NCBI GenBank assembly: GCA_033064195.1
Contig: JARBJD010000039.1
Span: 186,001-250,000 of the forward strand
Direction of reading: 5' to 3'
DNA: 64,000 nucleotides
From: Blattamonas nauphoetae
Lineage: Eukaryota; Preaxostyla; Oxymonadida
Below are positions 56,654 through 64,000 of this stretch, piece after piece (the first letter of the stretch is position 1; the number at the start of each line of letters is the position of its first letter). The translations under genes were made by a program, and so were the position numbers. Below the pieces are notes generated by a model that was not told the DNA's origin, ran no database searches, and saw only the letters and a list, made by a program, of their open reading frames with translations.

Positions 56654-57283
56654 TGTCCTTTTCTTCACTAAACATTTCTTCTCCGCGTCTCATTTATTCC
56701 AGAAATATTTATAGGGTGGCAAATAATTCCGTCCCCTCGGATTTTCTGTCTGTATAGGGTATGAAGCCACAAGTAAATACAAGATAGAGGCTTAAACAGA
56801 GCCAATGGTCAGATTAGTATTCGCATTTCACCTTTGTATAGCCTTATTCACGAAAAACAGTGTTGTTCAAGTGTTGACTGGAGTTTTTCACAATGATTTA
56901 CTCTTTGATTGAGGAAAACATTTAAACAACTGATTCAATGAGACGAAAACAGCATGAATTCGCAAATAAATACGTGAATGTCATCGTTGTCGGAGAGAAT
57001 CGGAGGATCCTTGATCGTTGTGACAATGAAAGATGACAGACGCATATCTGCCAACTTATGCGGGAAAACGATGTTAATCCATGGAAACTGTGCTATTGGT
57101 CGACAGAGAGTCGATTTCAATATTATCTCGTTCGAATCGTCGATCGAAAATCAAAAGGCAAAGATACTGTGTGAAATTCGTTCAGATTTGAGGGATTAGA
57201 TTGAATTTCGAGAAAAGGGTGAAGCTTTGCATGTTTTCACAGAATTGCTATTTTTCTTTCTTGGTTCGCGTTTTTCAACTATT
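56654..57283. other. Spacer, no recognised feature
   Basis: Begins where similarity to the copy C flank stops. AT-rich with short frames only. Confidence 0.4.
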
Positions 57284-57570
57284 ATAAACAACAAGGCTCG
57301 TCTCCCAGTCTCTGTTGAGATGCCCGGACCGACCCGTATGGAAATTATGGTGGGTGGTCTGTGAAAAGCGTTAATAAAACAAAAGTTTGTCAAATTACGA
57401 GCGCCAATCGCTCCTTATCCATCCGTCTCCGGGCTTTCGCACGCGGAGACGTTTCGCGCTTCGCCGAAGTGTGGCAGCAGCGCAGTCGACTGGGAGACGA
57501 GCCTTGTTGTTTATAAGGCTTTCCCTTCGGTCAAGCCGAACACAACTGGGCTCGTCTCCCAGTCTCTGTT
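57284..57570. repeat. Hairpin-prone repeat, dispersed
   Basis: ATAAACAACAAGGCTCGTCT (57286 on) and its reverse complement near 57495-57515 form an inverted repeat around ~180 bp. A second copy of CTCGTCTCCCAGTCTCTGTT follows at ~57550. Parts of the unit recur inverted at 61818-61935, joined in a different order. Confidence 0.7.
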
Positions 57571-57623
57571 GAGACTTCAAGAGACCCAGTTGTGAACGAC
57601 TGAAGAAAAATAGCGAGAGTAGA

Positions 57624-58330
57624 CAGTGCGGTGTCTCAAGCCTGTCGGCGAGACTCGCAACCCACTCAGCCTCTTCTTTCCCTCGAATCAAGACAATGAG
57701 CAGTGCGGTGTCTCAAGCCTGTCGGCGAGACTCGCAACCCACTCAGCCTCTTCTTTCCCTCGAATCAAGACAATGAGCAGTGCGGTGTCTCAAGCCTGTC
57801 GGCGAGACTCGCAACCCACTCAGCCTCTTCTTTCCCTCGAATCAAGACAATGAGCAGTGCGGTGTCTCAAGCCTGTCGGCGAGACTCGCAACCCACTCAG
57901 CCTCTTCTTTCCCTCGAATCAAGACAATGAGCAGTGCGGTGTCTCAAGCCTGTCGGCGAGACTCGCAACCCACTCTCGATCAATCTCACTCTCTTCCTTC
58001 GAAATCCAATCGATGAGCAGTGCGGTGTCTCAAGCCTGTCGGCGAGACTCGCAACCCACTCTCGATCAATCTCACTCTCTTCCTTCGAAATCCAATCGAT
58101 GAGCAGTGCGGTGTCTCAAGCCTGTCGGCGAGACTCGCAACCCACTCTCGATCAATCTCACTCTCTTCCTTCGAAATCCAATCGATGAGCAGTGCGGTGT
58201 CTCAAGCCTGTCGGCGAGACTCGCAACCCACTCTCGATCAATCTCACTCTCTTCCTTCGAAATCCAATCGATGAGCAGTGCGGTGTCTCAAGCCTGTCGG
58301 CGAGACTCGCAACCCACTCTCGATCAATCT
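57624..58330. repeat. Minisatellite: nine 44-bp cores with two block-wise spacer types
   Basis: A core starting CAGTGCGGTGTCTCAAGCCT begins at 57624, 57701, 57778, 57855, 57932, 58018, 58104, 58190 and 58276. The first four periods are 77 bp (33-bp spacer with CTTCTTTCCCTCGAATCAAG). The next four are 86 bp (42-bp spacer with CTCTCTTCCTTCGAAATCC). Core copies look identical. The core can fold through GTCTC...GAGAC. Open frames through it are by-products of the lack of stops. Confidence 0.95.
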
Positions 58331-58800
58331 CCTTCTTCTCTTGTTCGTCCTTGTTTCCTCTTCCTCTTCCAATTCTGATTTCTTTCTCTTTCATTGACTT
58401 ACTCCCATGTCCCTTGTCTTTTTTATACCCTTCTCCTTTTGGATCATGTCTCAATGTCTCTAAACTGTTCTTCCTTGAGCAATCTTCTCAGTTGTTCAAA
58501 CAATACACCTTCAAGACCGTGACTCGCGACGGGAACTTTCCCGGAGCGACTGCCACCCATTTCTTCGCGGAAGCGTTCCCATCTCTCTCCTTGAGCAATG
58601 GCTGCGAGTATCCTGGCCCTTCATATCCTCCATCCACTTCTTGATAATTTCACTTGACTCCATTATCTTCCCAAACTCATCCCTCGAAGATCCTCTTCTT
58701 CCCAGAGATTCCTTCTTTCCACTCATGATCACCACTCAACTCTCTTCCTCCAAGAGATTCCTTCCTTCCACTCACAGTCATCACTCGACACTCCTCCTCA

Positions 58801-59000
58801 GAGGTATTTCTTCATCTCTTCTCATAATCATCACTCGATCCTCCTCCTCAGAGGTATTTCTTCATCTCTTCTCATAATCATCACTCGATCCTCCTCCTCA
58901 GAGGTATTTCTTCATCTCTTCTCATAATCATCACTCGATCCTCCTCCTCAGAGGTATTTCTTCATCTCTTCTCATAATCATCACTCGATCCTCCTCCTCA
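58801..59000. repeat. 50-bp tandem repeat, four copies
   Basis: Units start GAGGTATTTCTTCATCTCTT at 58801, 58851, 58901 and 58951. Degenerate, related pyrimidine-rich units lie just upstream (from about 58675) and a partial one begins at 59001. Confidence 0.9.
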
Positions 59001-59009
59001 GAGATAGTC

Positions 59010-62000
59010 CTTCAATCCCGTCCCCCCTTCCTTTCTTCGGACAATGTGTGTCTAGCTGTTTCAAAATGCGTCCGAGTACCACAGCGGGGGTAACAACCTC
59101 GTTGCGATTCACTCCTTCAAATCGCCTATGCCAACCATCCTCCAATCTAAAGTCCCTGTTTCCTATACGATGCACTTCCTTGAATTAGTGCTTCCTTGAG
59201 CTGAATAATCTCACGATCATCTTCTTCTCCTCCACCACACGCCTTCCTCCCGATCTCCACCTCACACACTTTCTCTCCCACACTCGAGAGGGTTCATTCC
59301 TATCATCCTCTCCCCACTGAGCTAATATCACTCCTTCACCTCTCCCACTCGACGCTATCCATATGTTCATTCGATATGTTGAGTGTGCTTTACTGTATCC
59401 TGTTTGTCGTTATCTTCCACCTCTGTTTCGAGATTACCCCTGTCGATCGTCCAGATGAATAACCATACTCCGATAAGTCTCCTCCTCTTCCATAAATGAG
59501 CTTTGTCTTGCCGTATCACATATTATCATTGACTGTACCCAACTTGAGAGCGGCTGATGCATGAAGGTTGTCACTTTGCACACTTTGATCGGTTCTTTAT
59601 GTATTGGTGCCTCTTGCTTTCGACTTTGCTCGTCTCATTGCAGCCTTCTTCCTCTCCGAGTGTGGACGTTGAATGGAAGATGCTGGAGAACATGCAGTGG
59701 ATGTTTCGTATTCCAACCAGACTTCGGTCTCATTTTCTCCTGTCCCGTGCTCTCTCAATATGAACATGGAAATCCAGGATATTCCATGCGATTCCACCAC
59801 TGACGTATTTTGACAGATTCATTCAGATGTGATATCGTGCTGAGATCTTCAACTCGTTCCATTCTCTCCCGAATGTCTCTTCCGAATCTCTTCCCTTCTT
59901 CCTCGATCTTCCTTCAATCTCCTCCCTTCACCGTCCTCGTCTGTGAGTCTTTCAGAAATTCTCAAATATCAGATTTGTCAAATGTAACTTGAAATTTTCC
60001 GCAGCTTGCTGATTAATGAGCAGACAACTTGGTTGTGAGGCGCTGTTCACCGGACGAGGACTGTAACGATGTTCTCTAAAGAGAGGGAGAGCGGTGCGTC
60101 TTCCGCTCCGTATCATGCCCTATCCAGTTTGGTAAGCGATGTTGTCCTTCTTCTGGTGGCGATAAGAGGCGCAGTCGAAGACACGATCGAATTCGCTCCA
60201 AATTGTCAACAGAAGCAAGAAGTGTGGAGAGCTGGACTTTTCTTTCGCAGATCCTCGGTCATTTGCATCATAATATCTTCGGGGCTCGAGATTTGTGGAC
60301 GGCGTCTGTCAATTTTTCAAGAGCTTCATTACTGATGGTATCTCGTTGTGTTTGTGCTCTCGTTCCTCCCAGTCTCTGTTCGAGACTGCTTTGATCGCTT
60401 TTGGTCAGGATCCCATGCTTGCCCTCGGCTGGTATTCGGATGTTTTGAACCAAGTGATTGTGTATTCTATTTCGAACCGAAATGAGTACTATCGATCGTA
60501 AGGACTTCGCTTTCAACGTCAAAGTGCCTGACGGTACAAATATGTCGGTATCCTTGCCCATGGGTGATTTCCATCCGTCAAAATTGGGACTTCGGTTATT
60601 CCGGAAAAGAGGTGATTGCTCAGAAATCCAAGGTTGGATGACGCAACTGTCACATGCTAAAGTATGTCCAAAGTCACGAAGATCACGGGTGATGCTGAAG
60701 TAGGTGGTTAGCGATGTCACTTCTGATACGAGGAGGATTCCATTAGAATACTCTTCAAGTCGCCGTGAACTGCATCGGACAAAAGGCCTGTGGTCGAAGA
60801 CCCCGTGGAGTACGGTCGAAAGCTAAAATAAGTGGTCCACATCCCAATCATGGCGTTGGATGGGACTGGGTGTTGGTCCTGGTTATCGCCTGAGGAAGAG
60901 GCCGAGTATCTTCCCGCAGTGGACGCCCGTACTGTCAGGCTAATTAGAGCTAGAATGGTGGGAATAATGGAGGGTTTGCCCTGAACGAAGGCAATCGATG
61001 GGATGATGCTGAGAGGGCAGGGAGCCTTGACAAGCGGTGAATTGATTGAGATGCAAATTGGACAATGACGTCCCCTGATTTTCTTTTATTTTGTGCTGTG
61101 AGAAACAATTATCCCAGACAGTTCGAACTGCCCAGGGACGAGATGCCTGTCTGCCAAATCAAAAGCGAGCTATGCCATCGCTGCGTGGTTGTACAAAATC
61201 GTATCCAGAGTCATGGAGATGACTGGCTCAGTATGAGCTATTGTGACAGGGTGGGGGATGTGTTATGGTCTGATAATCCGAGTTGACCAAGACGATCGTG
61301 CTGATGTCAACTGAAGGGAGTCAAAACTATTGGGATGGACTGGATGAAACGTACCACAATATGGTGAGATCTGTGTGGGTATACAGCTTGAAATTGAACC
61401 TTCATAGTTAGTTCGCTGGATGATCCCGTAAGATGCAGTAACAATCCCATATATAGTGGACAACGCAGGAAGATGACGTGCTGGATAATTGCTGAGATTA
61501 TCCCCCCCGCCTCAGGGTCTGATCGACGCTCGTACTTGTTGAAATTTTGTGGTAAATTTATCTTGGGTGTGGATTGGATTCCTGACAACTGTATGTATGT
61601 GTCTGCTTTCTTTCAACGAAGCTGACCAAAAATGAGAGAAGAATTATTCATCATTTGATCGAGTTGAAATGGATATGAACTGTCTAAATTTCAATGTTCT
61701 GAGATGTTGTCAAATAAGCTTGTGACAAGTTGTTCGAGAGCGTCGTGGCTTTATCCTCACAGATAAGCGGAAATTAGACCCAGAAGGCGTGTTCTTTTTC
61801 GATAATCATGCAAGTAAACGCTTTGATCGGACCACCCACCATAATTTCCATACGGGTCGGTCCGGGCATCTCAACAGAGACTGGGAGACGAGCCCAGTTG
61901 TGTTCGGCTTGACCGAAGGGAAAGCCGACTTCCTGAATCGTGGATGAGACGTTGATCAAAGCTTCTTATCTCCTGTTTCATAACGTAATCTGGTTTTAAG

Positions 62001-62124
62001 AAGTTAGAATATGTGATTCACGTGATTACATTCGCCAAACCAACCTTCGAGGAAAACAAGATCGAGATCCTCCTCTTCCGCCGTTTCTGCCAACTACTCA
62101 CAGACTTTTGCATATTTCGAATAA
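59010..62124. other. About 3 kb without a recognisable gene
   Basis: Several frames of 60-150 codons occur (for example 60268-60720 on the minus strand, which lacks an ATG at its start). None has a family resemblance, and readings on both strands switch frame often, suggesting decayed sequence. Around 60780-61030 the base composition is more balanced than in the surroundings. I checked for tRNA-like arms and transposase motifs and saw none. Confidence 0.4.
61818..61935 (-). repeat. Dispersed repeat related to 57284-57570
   Basis: Reverse complement joins GGCTTTCCCTTCGGTCAAGC (as at 57519) to the CTCGTCTCCCAGTCTCTGTT unit and then to GATGCCCGGACCGACCCGTA and GGAAATTATGGTGGGTGGT (as at 57319). 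It therefore holds, contiguously, pieces that are separate in the 57-kb copy. Confidence 0.75.
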
Positions 62125-63020
62125 CAAAAATGGGAGGTGATGGTGTCTCTTTTCTCGGCAATCAAGATTCAAATGCGAAGTGAGTGATTTGAGGAAGTGG
62201 GGTGATGTGAATCCAATCTTCTTGGAATCAATTGACACGAAAATGTCCCATTCGAAACATCTGTGAAAGGACTTCCTGACAATGTCAGAACAGTCAGAAC
62301 AGGGACTTTTCTTTCTGGTCTGCTCAATTCCGTCCGAATAATTCAGAATTCACGTCGAGCGGTGAATTTCAGGCTGTGAACAAGAGACTTCGAACAATAA
62401 CGGCAGAGACGAGAAAGAAGAACACATCGCACAATCCACACAGTGTCAACCAGTGGGAGGGTGTGAGACTGGTCATTGTCTCCAAAGTGCAGTGTGATGG
62501 TGATTGATTGCGAGTGTTCCAGATCAGCACAAGTATCAGAAATGCGACTTGGGTGAGGTGAGAAGTGGAGAGAGAGAGTGAGACAAATCAGGATGTTGGC
62601 AAACAGAACCCCAAAACAAAGACAAACAAAGACCATGTGTGGTGGACGAGGTCTGAATTGCCAACTTTCTCAATCAGGAGACAATCAAGATAAGAACGAC
62701 TTCAACCCATTCATTGTTCATTCGGTCAAAGCCTCGTTCTCGTTCATCAATCAAGAATCTCAAAATCAACATGATTGTGTGTGGTTAATCAGGATGAGAT
62801 CAGACTGTTCACGAGAATTGTGGTGTGTCTCGTGGGTCTGACTCAGATGACGTGATGGTTTGGTGATGGTGAGTGAGGCGAAATGATGGACAGCAATCAA
62901 GCTGTCACTCGTTGAGTGAAGTGAATCCAACCGAATTGGATCATCGTAGAGCAATGTTGGTTATTCGACGGAGTAAGAGTAAGGCTTGCAATAGTGATTG
63001 CTTTTTGGAGTGTATGTGGA
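62125..63020 (-). repeat. 3' flank of receptor copy C
   Basis: Inverted, near-identical match to 55750-56653. Contains the third version of the conserved 97-codon frame (62343-62636, -). B and C therefore end tail-to-tail in matching sequence. Confidence 0.9.
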
Positions 63021-64000
63021 TTAGGGCATCTCAACTTTGTTTGTGTAGGGAACATGCTTCTTCGACACAGGCTGTTGTGGATCGTGGAGTGACTGAGGGT
63101 TGAAATGGGTGTCGATATCGTTCAAAGAAGGCCGTTCTTTGGGGTTGAGGATCAGACATTCTTCGAGAAGGTCGACGAGTGATTGTGAAATGTCTGTCAT
63201 GAGCGGTCGTTGACCAGTTCCGAGCTGTCTTTGAGCGTTAATCGCATCAACTTCTCTGAAAGGCACTTCTTCCTTTTCAATTTCCCAGAGTATAAGACCC
63301 AAACTGAAGACAGCTGCCTTTTCATAGTTCAGGTTGTCCTTCCCGTCCACAACTTCTGGTGCCATCCAACGGTCTTTCTCATTTTGTCTCTGAGCATCTG
63401 CGTTGGTCTGTTGTTGGTTGTCGTTGCCACCAACTGTCTTTGATTGATGCGGTTGGATGGATATTGTGACTTCATCATCCTTGTTGAACAATATATTGTG
63501 AGGGTTGATTTGGGCAAGGATTTCTGTTGGTCCCAATTTCTGTTTCATAGCGACCACAGCTTTCACAACCTGCTTCTGGATCATGGCATGGTCGAGAGTA
63601 ATGTCCGGATTTCGCTTGTGGAGACGAGTGTAGAGTGATTCTCTGATCTGCACGACATCCACTTGTGCATCCGACCGTGAGACGGCGTAGACATCGACGG
63701 GAATATCCGACCGTTTCTTCTCAGTTCGGTTTATGACATCATCACCATCTTGAAGTCTCCGTGGGAAATCTGGATCTGTTGACATCATTTTATTTTCGGT
63801 GGTTGGGGTGTCGAACGAGGATTGGTGAAGTCTGTTTGTGATTTCGACGGACATGTCATCGTATTTGATATCAAGCTGTTGGACATCGACTTCTCCCATT
63901 TCGGAGAGTTTCGTCTTATTTTCTTTGTCCTTCATGCGGCGACGGCAAACAATGCAAATTATGACAAGGACGATGATCAGAGCAAGGACAGAACCAGCAA
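63021..64000 (-). CDS. Receptor copy C: membrane helix and pseudokinase C-lobe (5' part outside window)
   Basis: The frame is open to the right edge, so the ectodomain lies outside. The visible part starts in the membrane helix (GSVLALIIVLVIICIV), then CRRRMKDKENKTKLSEMGE. The juxtamembrane region differs from copies A and B. The catalytic-loop region reads ILAQINPHNILFNKDDEVTI: the Asn of the usual loop may be present, but HRD is not. WMAPEVV, VFSLGLILWEIEKEEVPF and NPKERPSLNDIDTHF follow. The C-terminus (...KKHVPYTNKVEMP) is about 30 residues longer in kind than that of A and B and matches sequence lying after B's stop. It is a paralogue, clearly more diverged from A and B in coding sequence than in 3' flank. 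Confidence 0.88.
   Translation of the reverse strand, partial: AGSVLALIIVLVIICIVCRRRMKDKENKTKLSEMGEVDVQQLDIKYDDMSVEITNRLHQSSFDTPTTENKMMSTDPDFPRRLQDGDDVINRTEKKRSDIPVDVYAVSRSDAQVDVVQIRESLYTRLHKRNPDITLDHAMIQKQVVKAVVAMKQKLGPTEILAQINPHNILFNKDDEVTISIQPHQSKTVGGNDNQQQTNADAQRQNEKDRWMAPEVVDGKDNLNYEKAAVFSLGLILWEIEKEEVPFREVDAINAQRQLGTGQRPLMTDISQSLVDLLEECLILNPKERPSLNDIDTHFNPQSLHDPQQPVSKKHVPYTNKVEMP

Noticed and set aside
57624-58330. CRISPR-like layout (equal repeats with equal spacers)
   Set aside because: The spacers are not unique; only two spacer sequences occur, each repeated in a block, and the genome is eukaryotic. It is a minisatellite.
57626-58644. Series of overlapping plus-strand open frames reading RRVSQACRRDSQP-type peptides
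   Set aside because: They are by-products of a tandem repeat whose 77- and 86-bp periods are not multiples of three, so the frame changes at each unit.
60268-60720. 150-codon minus-strand frame
   Set aside because: It begins with GTG, has no ATG near the start and no recognisable domain; surrounding frames on both strands are equally long.
62578-62841. 87-codon frame (MRQIRMLANRTPKQRQTKTM...) also present at 38708-38971 and 55934-56197 on the opposite strand
   Set aside because: It lies antisense to the 97-codon frame in the duplicated flank and is rich in Gln/Asn/Arg without domain features; conservation is explained by the duplication.

Overview
The window is eukaryotic and protist-like. 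It carries a eukaryotic ribosomal protein S3 gene, genes split by tiny GT-AG introns of about 33-110 bp, very large multi-membrane proteins, and large beta-helix surface receptors with kinase-like tails. Standard stop codons fit all intact genes. The mixture resembles gut flagellates of the Preaxostyla/oxymonad type (for example Blattamonas); that assignment is inference from gene content, not from a marker phylogeny.

Layout. 1-3945 (-): the start of a very large protein that leaves the window, with a dynein-heavy-chain-tail-like segment and a C2H2 finger. 4344-4715 (-): a small unrecognised gene. 4867-5961: a fold-back repeat lying directly against a hAT transposase gene (6034-7986, +). 8257-11562 (-) and 19875-24715 (+): two related multi-membrane, TmcB/C-like proteins; the second ends in a degenerate hemerythrin domain. 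Between them lie a three-exon secreted cysteine-rich gene (12318-12875), a 2.1-kb element with 378-bp inverted ends carrying pieces of a captured gene (14841-16926), and gene fragments including an SPRY-like one. 25086-28721 (+): a hypothetical gene, a six-exon alpha/beta hydrolase and RPS3.

From 28860 to the right edge the window is dominated by one receptor family. Copy A (28918-38412, two frame breaks) and copy B (46165-55653, intact, 3162 aa) belong to a duplication of about 10.5 kb. The tail of copy C (63021-64000, -) leaves the right edge. Each has or is expected to have a signal peptide, a long beta-helix ectodomain, one membrane helix and a pseudokinase-like C-lobe. The stretch between A and B holds a fold-back element, a broken Merlin/IS1595-like transposase, a broken tyrosine recombinase and other remnants. 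Between B and C lie two minisatellites and about 3 kb without recognisable genes.

Together the window looks like a sensory and surface-protein region in which membrane sensors and receptors diversify by duplication, local divergence and recombination, alongside DNA transposons. Gene models with introns were built by hand from splice signals, frame continuity and paralogue or family agreement; none was checked against RNA.
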